A stretch of DNA of 9,805 bases from an uncultured Flavobacterium sp. GTDB taxonomy: Bacteria; Bacteroidota; Bacteroidia; Flavobacteriales; Flavobacteriaceae. Location of the stretch: assembly GCF_946482535.1 (NCBI RefSeq), contig NZ_CAMLRU010000099.1, positions 1 through 9,805 of the forward strand. The letters are read 5' to 3'. The translations under genes and the position numbers were made by a program. The notes beneath the pieces are model-generated. The model had not been told where the DNA came from. It made no database searches and saw only the letters and a program-made list of their open reading frames with translations. Below, one piece after another: positions 1 to 6,480 of this stretch. Each line of letters begins with the position of its first letter. Position 1 is the stretch's first letter.

Positions 1-234
1 ATCGAAGTCGAATTCGACCAAACCATAGCAGCCGACTTACTGTCCGCTTTACCCAATATCAAAACCTATAAAAACAGTGGTGACAATATCTGGACACTAA
101 CCTTCAACACCGAAGAAGACAGACGCCCGAATGTATTTGACTTTGCTCAAACCAACGGATTAAAAACCCTTCAAATCAGTTTGAAAAGCAAAAACCTGGA
201 AGAGATTTTTAGGGAGAAAACAAAGAAGAAATAG
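1..234 (+). CDS. gldA: ABC transporter ATP-binding protein, C-terminal end, probably GldA (partial)
   Basis: Only the last 77 codons are present; the frame is open from base 1 to a TAG at 232-234. The Walker and signature motifs lie outside the window. What is visible is the small C-terminal domain that follows the ATPase core in ABC-2 exporters, ending in a NLEEIFREKTKKK-type tail (the usual LE-x-hydrophobic-F-R/L-E-x-T ending). The FDFAQTNGLKTLQ stretch matches my memory of GldA, the ATPase of the GldA-GldF-GldG complex required for gliding motility in Flavobacterium. GldA would sit on the cytoplasmic face and drive export through GldF. The ABC ATPase call is secure; the GldA assignment is from remembered similarity and could be another ABC-2 ATPase of the same branch. 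It converges on the minus-strand lipoprotein gene with an 11-bp gap and no visible terminator hairpin. Confidence 0.72.
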   Translation: MEVEFDQTIAADLLSALPNIKTYKNSGDNIWTLTFNTEEDRRPNVFDFAQTNGLKTLQISLKSKNLEEIFREKTKKK

Positions 235-245
235 TATTCAGTAAT

Positions 246-995
246 CTAAGGATAAATTATGTTTCCTTGATACAATTCGGCTACGTCAACCACCGGCGGT
301 ACATTTTTTAAGATGATGTTTCCGGTGCTGTTCATGATTCCTGTAATGCTTTGCATTGGTCTTACTGTCATATCATTGGAACCACGGTGGTAAACTTTGA
401 CATATTGAGCCACTAAATTCTCAGCCTCAATTCTTCCGTCGCCGAAATAAAAATTAAACTCCGCTAAATTGGTTTGCCCGGTAAGATAGAATCTCGAAAC
501 GTTGTTGTTGGCAATGTATAAATAATTATTATCCACGGTCAAATAAAAGTCTCCCGTTCCGGCACCGCTTTCTCCGTCACCATCTTTATCCATGGCTTTG
601 AAAGTTAGGTTGGGATAAGTCAGTATCCCGTTAGAACTGATGTTTCGATCGGTTTTAGAATACACTTCTTCTAAAGTTGGTGTAGTCACCAAAATCTTGG
701 TCGTTCCGTAAGCACGAACCCAATTGCAACTGGCTTCATTTTTAAAAATGAGTTGGTCACCGTTTTGAATGACCTCAACATTATCAATAAAATTTTCTCC
801 GGCTACAACTTCTATTTTGTATTCGGAGTCTTGGGTAATTACCACTTCAATCCCGCGGTAAACTTTGATTTTCTTAAAGGGTTGTACCGCAATTTCTTTG
901 GCAATAATGGCACCGGTACTTTCTACACAATCACTCGGTTTTTCACAAGCGTTTAGTAGCCAAAACAATACTATTAATAAGGAAAATTTTTTCAT
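246..995 (-). CDS. GIN-domain (DUF2807) lipoprotein
   Basis: The product has 249 residues. It begins with a basic MKK, a hydrophobic stretch and a lipobox LNAC with the lipidated cysteine at residue 17, so it is predicted to be an envelope lipoprotein. Residues ~35-240 show the alternating short beta strands of the 'putative auto-transporter adhesin head GIN domain' family, with the usual opening pattern (FKKIKVYRGIEVVITQ, then EVVAGENFIDNVEV, then GDQLIFKN). These proteins are common in Bacteroidetes; the family fold is a right-handed beta-helix and the function is unproven. Two acidic/glycine-rich turns (DKDGDGESGAGTGD) interrupt the strands near residue 140. The start lies 13 bp after the stop of the acyloxyacyl hydrolase gene and has no promoter of its own that I can see, so the two are probably co-transcribed. 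The family call is confident; no function is assigned. Confidence 0.85.
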   Translation of the reverse strand: MKKFSLLIVLFWLLNACEKPSDCVESTGAIIAKEIAVQPFKKIKVYRGIEVVITQDSEYKIEVVAGENFIDNVEVIQNGDQLIFKNEASCNWVRAYGTTKILVTTPTLEEVYSKTDRNISSNGILTYPNLTFKAMDKDGDGESGAGTGDFYLTVDNNYLYIANNNVSRFYLTGQTNLAEFNFYFGDGRIEAENLVAQYVKVYHRGSNDMTVRPMQSITGIMNSTGNIILKNVPPVVDVAELYQGNIIYP

Positions 996-1008
996 GCTTT
1001 TCTATATT

Positions 1009-2097
1009 TTATAATCGGTAACCAATGCCAAACTCCAAGGCTTCTGCCAAGAACAAATGCGTTTTGATTGTGAATCCGCCAAATATTTTTTTAGTGAAAT
1101 AATATTTAATCCCAACCCTGTCATAAATCGGAATATCTTTCTTAAACGGTTGATATGCATAATAACCAACCTGAGCTTCCAGCGAGATACGATTGATTAA
1201 TAATTCGTGACCGATAAAAATTCCGATTCTTTTATAATCGGTGTCCGCGCTGATGTTATCTTCCGGATAAGCCACCGAATAATACTTAATGTACTCGTCA
1301 ATTGATTTGGTCAAAAACAATTCGGCCCCAAACTGCAAAGCCGATTTTCGATTCAAACGCTTATCGGCATAAACCCCAATATGGTAAAAAGGAAACTGTC
1401 CGCTGTTGATAATTGGATTTTCATTAATTCCGGTACGAAACACAAAATTATAATGAATCGGTTCTCTGTAGTTTTTCGTAACGGTGGTGGTGTCTGCTTC
1501 GCGCTTGAAATTTTCAGCAAAATTATAACTCAATCCCAAATTCAACACATAAGTATTAATCCCGCTATTAGGCGATTTCATGCGGCCATTTGAATAATGG
1601 GTAAATAAGAGTCCGGCCTGAAAACCTATATTTTTAAACAAGTTTTGGTGGTCATAGGCCAAACCAATGTTGGTATTACCCATAAATTTACTTCCAAAAG
1701 CCTTATTTCTGCTGTTCTCCACTTTGTCATACGGATTCGTGGTATAAGCAATTCCTTGGGATAATTTGAGTTGCAAATGTCTTTTCCAAAAGTAAAAATT
1801 GTACAAGGCGCCCACGGCATAATTTTGACCTAAAGCCTGAGAATTAAAATCCTGGTACAAAAAATAACCGCCAAAATCCGGATAATTGTAAGCCCTATGC
1901 CATTCTTTAGAGCCATCGGTTCGGTTGAGTACCGATAACATCACGCCCTGCGGATGCCCGTTGACCAAGTGGTGCATGTCTTCGGTATGGGGTAAAATAT
2001 TTCCTCTTAATAAAGAAGCTTCAACAGCAAAGGGATTCGACTTTTGGCCAAAACCCGAAAAGGCAAACAACAAAAAAAACAGGTAAATTTTCCTCAT
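1009..2097 (-). CDS. Acyloxyacyl hydrolase / PagL-like lipid A deacylase family outer-membrane protein
   Basis: The product has 362 residues. The chosen ATG at 2097 gives a clean signal peptide (MRKIYLFFLLFAFSGFGQ). The frame stays open to an ATG at 2172, but that adds 25 residues before the signal peptide and starts upstream of a good -7 promoter box at 2116-2123, so I reject the longer form. Residues 160-192 carry the PagL-type signature HYSNG followed by PNSGIN and a beta strand ending in aromatic residues; H167 and S169 match the His-x-Ser of the PagL catalytic site. The rest alternates amphipathic beta strands, and the sequence ends in an aromatic-rich strand (FGIGYRL). Family members remove an acyl chain from lipid A at the outer membrane. 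The protein is about twice the length of Pseudomonas PagL, which is usual for Bacteroidetes members. Activity and substrate are inferred from family only. Confidence 0.8.
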   Translation of the reverse strand: MRKIYLFFLLFAFSGFGQKSNPFAVEASLLRGNILPHTEDMHHLVNGHPQGVMLSVLNRTDGSKEWHRAYNYPDFGGYFLYQDFNSQALGQNYAVGALYNFYFWKRHLQLKLSQGIAYTTNPYDKVENSRNKAFGSKFMGNTNIGLAYDHQNLFKNIGFQAGLLFTHYSNGRMKSPNSGINTYVLNLGLSYNFAENFKREADTTTVTKNYREPIHYNFVFRTGINENPIINSGQFPFYHIGVYADKRLNRKSALQFGAELFLTKSIDEYIKYYSVAYPEDNISADTDYKRIGIFIGHELLINRISLEAQVGYYAYQPFKKDIPIYDRVGIKYYFTKKIFGGFTIKTHLFLAEALEFGIGYRL

Positions 2098-2115
2098 CCT
2101 AAAATTTAAAACGCA

Positions 2116-2123
2116 CAAATATA
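2116..2123 (-). promoter_or_regulatory. -7 promoter box for the acyloxyacyl hydrolase gene
   Basis: Read on the minus strand this is TATATTTG, a perfect match to the Bacteroidetes -7 consensus TAnnTTTG. It lies 18 bp upstream of the ATG at 2097, which would give a 5' leader of only about 10-15 nt. No clear TTG is seen at -33. The 19-bp palindrome at 2156-2174 begins about 33 bp further upstream. Confidence 0.55.
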
Positions 2124-2155
2124 ACAGAATATCTTTAGGTTTGATATTAAGAGGA

Positions 2156-2174
2156 GAATGTCCAGTGGACATTC
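2156..2174. repeat. Perfect 19-bp palindrome upstream of the acyloxyacyl hydrolase gene
   Basis: GAATGTCCA, one central G, then TGGACATTC: two perfect 9-bp arms. It lies just upstream of the promoter box of the hydrolase-lipoprotein pair. It could be an operator for a dimeric regulator or one copy of a dispersed palindrome; one window cannot decide. It is not followed by a T-run in a position that would make it a terminator. Confidence 0.7.
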
Positions 2175-2180
2175 GACATT

Positions 2181-2269
2181 TTTTTTAGGAGCGAAAAGTT
2201 CGGGCCTTTATGTTGGCCTTGTTCCCGCTTTCCGCGCTACATGGTAGCTGACTCCAATCGGGGCTAAAC
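2181..2269 (+). repeat. ~89-bp dispersed repeat, copy 1 (TAGGAGCG...GGGGCTA)
   Basis: This reads TTTTTTAGGAGCGAA at its left end and AATCGGGGCTAAA at its right end. It shares both ends and a central block (TTCCCGCTTTnCGnGCTACATGGTAGCT) with a second copy at 7525-7613 in the opposite orientation. The middle left part differs between copies. GCTAC-ATG-GTAGC inside it forms a 5-bp hairpin. It fills the gap between the metF stop and the hydrolase promoter region. The TAGCCCCGAT end is one I associate with Flavobacterium intergenic repeats. It encodes nothing. Confidence 0.8.
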
Positions 2270-2294
2270 GGGAATGGTCTTTTGTGAAATCAGT

Positions 2295-3251
2295 TTAAAA
2301 AACGGCTTTGGCAATAGCCTTGATATTCTCTGCTTTGCCCATAGAATAATAATGCAATACCGGAATTCCGGCGGCAACCAGTTCCTTACTTTGAGCCACA
2401 CACCATTCGATTCCGATTTGTTTTACCTCATCATTGTCTTTAGCTTTGACCACAGCCATGATTAAATCATCGGGCAATTCCAAACTGAATCGGTGCGGAA
2501 TCAAGTTCAATTGCTTCTTAGTGGCAATCGGTTTCAATCCCGGAATAATCGGAACGGTGATTCCGGCGGCACGGCATTTGTCTACAAAATCAAAGAATTT
2601 TTTATTGTCAAAAAACATCTGCGTGATGATATATTCCGCTCCGTTTTTGATTTTTTGTTTTAAGAAATGAATATCGCTGTCTAAACTCGGTGCTTCCATA
2701 TGTTTCTCCGGATAACCCGCTACACCGATACAAAAGTTGGTCTTGGCCGAATTTTTCAAATCTTCATCCAAATAAATACCTTGGTTCAAATTGCTGATTT
2801 GTGTCACCAACTCACTCGCATAAGCATTACCTTCTTTTTCCGGATGGAAATACGTTTCGGTTTTCAACGCATCGCCACGAAGGGCAACAACGTTATCGAT
2901 TCCCAAGAAATCCAAGTCAATCAATAAGTTTTCGGTATCTTCTTTGGTAAAACCGCCGCACAAAATATGCGGAATCGCATCTACATTGTATTTGTTCTGA
3001 ATCCCGGCGCAAATGCCAACCGTTCCCGGACGTTTCTTCACAATTTTCTTTTGCAACAAACCGTTCGGCAATTCTTTAAATTCATACTCTTCACGATGGT
3101 AAGTCACGTCAATAAACGGCGGATTGAACTCCATCAACGGATCAATACTGTCAAAAATCGACTGAATGTTCTGTCCTTTCAAAGGCGGTAAAATCTCAAA
3201 AGAGAATAAAGGTTTGCCGTTGGCGTTTTCGATATGTTGGGTTACTTTCAT
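2295..3251 (-). CDS. metF: Methylenetetrahydrofolate reductase
   Basis: The product has 318 residues, slightly longer than the ~296 of E. coli MetF. It reduces 5,10-methylene-THF to 5-methyl-THF with FAD in the cytoplasm, making the methyl donor for MetH. It is a TIM-barrel. FSFEILPP holds the catalytic glutamate (E19, counterpart of E. coli E28); DVTYHREEY, NVVALRGD (FAD-binding loop), GVAGYPEKH and YIITQMFFD are the family blocks in the expected order. The ATG at 3251 puts the conserved K-x-FSFE block at the usual distance from the N-terminus; a TTG 21 bp upstream would add seven residues encoded by an intergenic repeat and is rejected. It lies 106 bp after metH in the same direction, with two hairpin repeats in the gap and no clear promoter, so it is probably the last gene of the SAM-riboswitch operon. 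Confidence 0.95.
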   Translation of the reverse strand: MKVTQHIENANGKPLFSFEILPPLKGQNIQSIFDSIDPLMEFNPPFIDVTYHREEYEFKELPNGLLQKKIVKKRPGTVGICAGIQNKYNVDAIPHILCGGFTKEDTENLLIDLDFLGIDNVVALRGDALKTETYFHPEKEGNAYASELVTQISNLNQGIYLDEDLKNSAKTNFCIGVAGYPEKHMEAPSLDSDIHFLKQKIKNGAEYIITQMFFDNKKFFDFVDKCRAAGITVPIIPGLKPIATKKQLNLIPHRFSLELPDDLIMAVVKAKDNDEVKQIGIEWCVAQSKELVAAGIPVLHYYSMGKAENIKAIAKAVF

Positions 3252-3252
3252 T

Positions 3253-3285
3253 GGCCTCCCCAACCCCTCCAAAAGAGGGGCTAAC
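3253..3285 (-). repeat. Short GC-rich palindromic repeat before metF
   Basis: On the minus strand it begins TTAGCCCCTC and can fold as CCCCTC-TTTTG-GAGGGG (6-bp stem), followed by TTGGGGAGGCC directly before the metF ATG. It is C/G-biased against the AT-rich spacer beside it. It resembles the intergenic repeat at 3341-3371, which also starts TTAGCCCC. The hairpin ends about 15 nt before the start codon, where it could influence metF translation or mRNA processing. Confidence 0.6.
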
Positions 3286-3340
3286 TGACTGGGGTATATC
3301 AGGGTTTAATTAATCATTTAATAAATTTAAAGTTTGGATT

Positions 3341-3371
3341 CCTCCCCTTCGGGGAGGCTAGGTGGGGCTAA
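3341..3371 (-). repeat. Short GC-rich palindromic repeat overlapping the metH stop codon
   Basis: On the minus strand TTAGCCCCACCTAG is followed by the hairpin CCTCCCC-GAA-GGGGAGG (7-bp stem, 3-nt loop). The first 14 bases are the last codons and the stop of metH, so the repeat supplies the C-terminal S-P-T and the TAG. No T-run follows, so it is not an obvious intrinsic terminator; it could act as a 3' stabiliser or processing site between metH and metF. Confidence 0.65.
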
Positions 3372-6072
3372 TATTCGGAGAAAGCCACTTTTGGGCAACT
3401 TCCTCACTAATGTTTCTTCGTTTTGCGTAATCTTTTACTTGGTCTTCTTTAATTTTTCCGAGTCCGAAATACTTGCTCTGCGGATGCGCAAAATAATAGC
3501 CCGAAACCGAAGCGGCAGGCCACATCGCCATGCTTTCAGTGAGTTTGACGCCTATGGTTTCTTCTACTTGTAACAGTTTCCAAATCGTAGGTTTTTCCAA
3601 GTGATCGGGACACGCAGGATAACCCGGTGCCGGACGTATGCCTTTGTATTCCTCGTCAATCAATTCTTGGTTGGACAAAGTTTCATCAGAAGCATAACCC
3701 CAAATTTCTTTGCGGACTTGCAAGTGTAAATATTCGGCAAAAGCTTCTGCTAATCGGTCACCAAGTGCTTTGACTAAAATCGAATTGTAATCGTCTAATT
3801 GCTTTTCAAATTCGACAGCTTTTTCGTCAACACCGAAACCTGTAGTCACGCAAAAACAACCTATGTAATCTTGCTTTCCTGAATCTTTTGGCGCAATAAA
3901 ATCGGCTAACGCAATGTTGGGTGCACCGGCGGTTTTTTGGGATTGTTGGCGCAAAGTCAAAAAAGTTGTTGGTTGTTGGTTGTTGGTTGTTGGTGTTACT
4001 TGTATATCGTCATCGTTGACGGTGTTCGCAGGGAAAATCCCGAGGATACCTTTGGCGGTAAACCATTTTTCAGTTACGATTTGGTTGAGCATTCTTTGGG
4101 CATCGGCGAATAAAGCGGTGGCTTGCTCTCCTACTACTTCATCTTTCAAAATCGCCGGATATTTTCCGTACAATTCCCACGATTGGAAGAATGGTGTCCA
4201 ATCGATAAAATCAACCAACTCAGCCAATGCAATCTCAACAGTTTTGGTGCCGATAAAGTTGGGTTTTACCGGAGTAAAATTATTCCAATCCAATTGCAAT
4301 TTATTCTTACGCGCGTCTTCAATCGACAGGTAATTTTTATCTCGACTTCGACTTAAATAACCTTCACGGAGTTTGTCATATTCAGCTCGAATGGTTTGAG
4401 CATAATTGTCTTTGGTTTCCTCTTGCAGTAAATTACTCGCAACAGTTACCGCACGCGACGCATCGTTGACGTGAACTACAGTTTCTTTATATTCCGGGGC
4501 AATTTTCACCGCCGTATGTGCACGTGAAGTTGTCGCACCGCCAATCATCACCGGGATTTTGATATTGAGTTTGTCCATCTCTTTGGCCAAATACACCATT
4601 TCGTCCAACGAAGGTGTAATCAATCCGCTCAAACCTATAATGTCTACATTTTCTTTGACTGCTGTTTCTATGATTTTTTCCGGCGGTACCATCACACCCA
4701 AATCGATGATTTCAAAGTTGTTACAAGCCAATACAACCGATACAATATTTTTACCGATATCGTGTACATCACCTTTTACGGTGGCCATCAAAACCTTTCC
4801 GGCCGAAGAGGATTTGCCGTCTTTAGAAGCTTCAATAAACGGTAACAAATAAGCCACCGCTTTCTTCATCACACGAGCTGATTTGACCACTTGCGGCAAG
4901 AACATTTTCCCGCTGCCGAATAAATCACCTACGACATTCATCCCGTTCATCAAATGGTTTTCGATGACTTCAATCGGTTTTTCTACTGACTGACGGGCTT
5001 CTTCTACATCTATTTCAATAAATTCGTCTATTCCTTTGACTAAGGAATGGGTTAATCGGTCTTGTAAAGAACCGTTGCGCCATTCTTGTACTGCTTTTTC
5101 ATTGGTTTTGCTTTCGCCTTTGAAACTCTCGGCTAAATCGAGTAATCTTTCTGTCGCATCTTCTCTTCTATTTAATAAAACATCTTCCACATGTTCTAAT
5201 AAGACCGGGTCGATTTCATCATAAATCTCGAGCATTTCCGGATTTACGATTCCCATGGTCATGCCGTTTTTAATCGCATGATATAAGAATGCCGAATGCA
5301 TGGCTTCACGCACTTTATCATTCCCGCGAAACGAAAACGACACATTACTCACACCTCCTGAAACGCCGGCATACGGCAGATTTTCCCGTATCCATTTGGT
5401 GGCTCTGAAGAAATCTAAGGCATTTAATTTATGTTCTTCCATACCGGTTGCGACCGGGAAAATATTCGGGTCGAAAATGATATCTTCGGGTGGAAAATGG
5501 ACTTCGTTGACCAATATATCATACGAACGCTTACAGATTTCAATACGTCTTTCGTAGTTATCTGCTTGACCAACTTCATCAAAAGCCATTACGATAACCG
5601 CGGCTCCGTATCTTTTAATTAACTTAGCATGGTGAATGAACGCTTCCTTTCCTTCTTTTAAGGAGATGGAATTCACGACCCCTTTTCCTTGAATGACTTT
5701 CAAACCCGCTTCAATGATTTCCCATTTGGAACTGTCTATCATTACCGGAACTCGAGCAATATCGGGTTCAGCGGCAATCAGATTGAGGAATTTGGTCATG
5801 GCATAAACCCCATCGAGCATGCCTTCATCCATATTGACATCGATGATTTGGGCTCCGCCTTCTACTTGTGCGCGAGCTATATCGAGAGCTTCTTCGTATT
5901 TTTCTTCTTTGATTAATCGGAGAAATTTACGCGAACCGGTCACATTGGTTCTTTCTCCGACGTTGATAAAATTAGATTCCGGCGTAACGATTAAAGGTTC
6001 TAAACCGGATAGTTTTAAATATCGGTTGTTGGTTGTTGGTTGTTGGTTGTTGGAAATATCGATATTATCCAT
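3358..6072 (-). CDS. metH: Methionine synthase, folate/cobalamin/activation half (cobalamin-dependent)
   Basis: The product has 904 residues and corresponds to E. coli MetH without its homocysteine domain, which is encoded upstream at 6462-7451. It transfers methyl from 5-methyl-THF to cob(I)alamin and on to homocysteine. Domains: pterin-binding barrel ~30-290 ([48 protein letters not shown]); cobalamin cap ~325-415; B12-binding Rossmann domain ~425-550 with DVHDIG (H437 is the lower cobalt ligand), [13 protein letters not shown] and GGATTS; AdoMet-dependent reactivation domain ~600-900 with RPAPGYPAC at 813-821 and [16 protein letters not shown]. Two parts are unusual. Residues 8-16 (NNQQPTTNN) and 694-703 ([10 protein letters not shown]) are encoded by heptanucleotide repeat tracts, and the last residues and stop come from a palindromic repeat. 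The ATG lies 2 nt after the stop of the S23 gene, which suggests translational coupling. The split is, to my knowledge, normal in Flavobacteriia. Confidence 0.95.
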   Translation of the reverse strand: MDNIDISNNQQPTTNNRYLKLSGLEPLIVTPESNFINVGERTNVTGSRKFLRLIKEEKYEEALDIARAQVEGGAQIIDVNMDEGMLDGVYAMTKFLNLIAAEPDIARVPVMIDSSKWEIIEAGLKVIQGKGVVNSISLKEGKEAFIHHAKLIKRYGAAVIVMAFDEVGQADNYERRIEICKRSYDILVNEVHFPPEDIIFDPNIFPVATGMEEHKLNALDFFRATKWIRENLPYAGVSGGVSNVSFSFRGNDKVREAMHSAFLYHAIKNGMTMGIVNPEMLEIYDEIDPVLLEHVEDVLLNRREDATERLLDLAESFKGESKTNEKAVQEWRNGSLQDRLTHSLVKGIDEFIEIDVEEARQSVEKPIEVIENHLMNGMNVVGDLFGSGKMFLPQVVKSARVMKKAVAYLLPFIEASKDGKSSSAGKVLMATVKGDVHDIGKNIVSVVLACNNFEIIDLGVMVPPEKIIETAVKENVDIIGLSGLITPSLDEMVYLAKEMDKLNIKIPVMIGGATTSRAHTAVKIAPEYKETVVHVNDASRAVTVASNLLQEETKDNYAQTIRAEYDKLREGYLSRSRDKNYLSIEDARKNKLQLDWNNFTPVKPNFIGTKTVEIALAELVDFIDWTPFFQSWELYGKYPAILKDEVVGEQATALFADAQRMLNQIVTEKWFTAKGILGIFPANTVNDDDIQVTPTTNNQQPTTFLTLRQQSQKTAGAPNIALADFIAPKDSGKQDYIGCFCVTTGFGVDEKAVEFEKQLDDYNSILVKALGDRLAEAFAEYLHLQVRKEIWGYASDETLSNQELIDEEYKGIRPAPGYPACPDHLEKPTIWKLLQVEETIGVKLTESMAMWPAASVSGYYFAHPQSKYFGLGKIKEDQVKDYAKRRNISEEVAQKWLSPNISPT
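3965..3992 (+). repeat. Heptanucleotide tract A inside metH (4 x GTTGTTG)
   Basis: Four perfect GTTGTTG units on the plus strand (CAACAAC in the metH sense). They encode the [10 protein letters not shown] stretch at about residues 694-703, in the loop between DDDIQV and LRQQSQK of the activation domain. Sequence and unit number are identical to tract B. The flanks show no obvious direct repeats. Confidence 0.9.
6017..6061. repeat. 8-bp direct repeats AAATATCG flush with tract B
   Basis: AAATATCG occurs at 6017-6024 and again at 6054-6061, with nothing between but the heptamer tract and one extra G (6025-6053). This is the arrangement expected of a target-site duplication. The right-hand copy is part of a perfect 12-bp palindrome, AATATCGATATT (6055-6066). 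Confidence 0.75.
6025..6052 (+). repeat. Heptanucleotide tract B at the 5' end of metH (4 x GTTGTTG)
   Basis: Four perfect GTTGTTG units on the plus strand, identical to tract A. They encode residues 8-16 of the second metH product (N-N-Q-Q-P-T-T-N-N). In orientation the tract is inverted relative to tract C on the other side of the S23 gene, and flush 8-bp direct repeats bound it. All three frames through the repeat are open, so a change in unit number shifts the frame instead of stopping inside the tract. Confidence 0.92.
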
Positions 6073-6074
6073 TT

Positions 6075-6428
6075 TTACTTGTTCTTATAATAGTTGATAA
6101 ATCCGTTCACTAGCTTTTTACAACTTTGAATTTGTTTGTCAATCACTTCAAAATCATTTTTTGAAATATATCCTTGATCTAATGCTATATAAAATTGTGT
6201 TTCTAATTCAAACAACGAACCTCTGGATATTTGAAGAAAATGAATAGTATCCTTTGATGTTTGTCTTCCACATCCTTCAGCAATATTTGAAGGTATTGAT
6301 ACTGAACATCTCCTTATTTGGTTTGTCAAAGCATATAGCTCTTCTACAGGAAAAGCTTTGGTTAATTCATAAACTTGGTTGACTAGTTTTCTAGCTTCAA
6401 TCCAAACTTCTAATTTTATATATTCCAT
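6075..6428 (-). CDS. Four-helix-bundle protein of the S23 (23S rRNA intervening-sequence protein) family
   Basis: The product has 117 residues, the usual family length. Typical blocks: [63 protein letters not shown] and a C-terminal helix. The family folds as a four-helix bundle that forms a pentameric barrel; it includes proteins encoded in 23S rRNA intervening sequences and the Avd accessory protein of diversity-generating retroelements. Its function outside Avd is not known. It is a foreign-looking insert between the two metH genes: by my count GC is ~30% (6121-6420) against ~40-45% in sampled lines of metH. Inverted heptamer tracts flank it at 6025-6052 and 6453-6480. The stop lies 2 nt before the metH ATG, and the start lies 33 nt after the stop of the upstream metH half. 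Confidence 0.93.
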   Translation of the reverse strand: MEYIKLEVWIEARKLVNQVYELTKAFPVEELYALTNQIRRCSVSIPSNIAEGCGRQTSKDTIHFLQISRGSLFELETQFYIALDQGYISKNDFEVIDKQIQSCKKLVNGFINYYKNK

Positions 6429-6452
6429 TATTTTTCTTTAAAACTTATTACC

Positions 6453-6480
6453 CAACAACCATCAACCAACAACCATCAAC
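6453..6480 (-). repeat. Heptanucleotide tract C across the stop of the first metH gene
   Basis: Four units read on the minus strand as GTTGATG-GTTGTTG-GTTGATG-GTTGTTG, a 14-bp unit repeated twice. This is the only tract in which GTTGTTG is on the minus strand; the other three have it on the plus strand. It encodes the last residues (L-M-V-V-G) and the TGA stop of the first metH product. It can pair with tract B in the mRNA with two mismatches. Confidence 0.9.

Noticed and set aside
2098..2172. Longer N-terminus for the acyloxyacyl hydrolase starting at the ATG at 2172.
   Set aside because: It would bury the signal peptide behind 25 residues, and the promoter box at 2116-2123 lies inside the added segment.
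2181..2269. Intrinsic terminator after metF formed by the ~89-bp repeat.
   Set aside because: In the metF direction the repeat has only small hairpins and ends in an A-run, not a T-run following a strong stem.
3914..4333. Open plus-strand frame of 139 codons opposite metH.
   Set aside because: It runs antisense to strongly conserved MetH coding sequence and through the heptamer tract, shows no recognisable domain, and has no promoter. It is a by-product of the metH codons.
6075..6428. Avd-like accessory protein of a diversity-generating retroelement.
   Set aside because: The fold family is shared, but there is no reverse transcriptase, template repeat or variable repeat in the window, and the sequence has the ordinary S23 family blocks.
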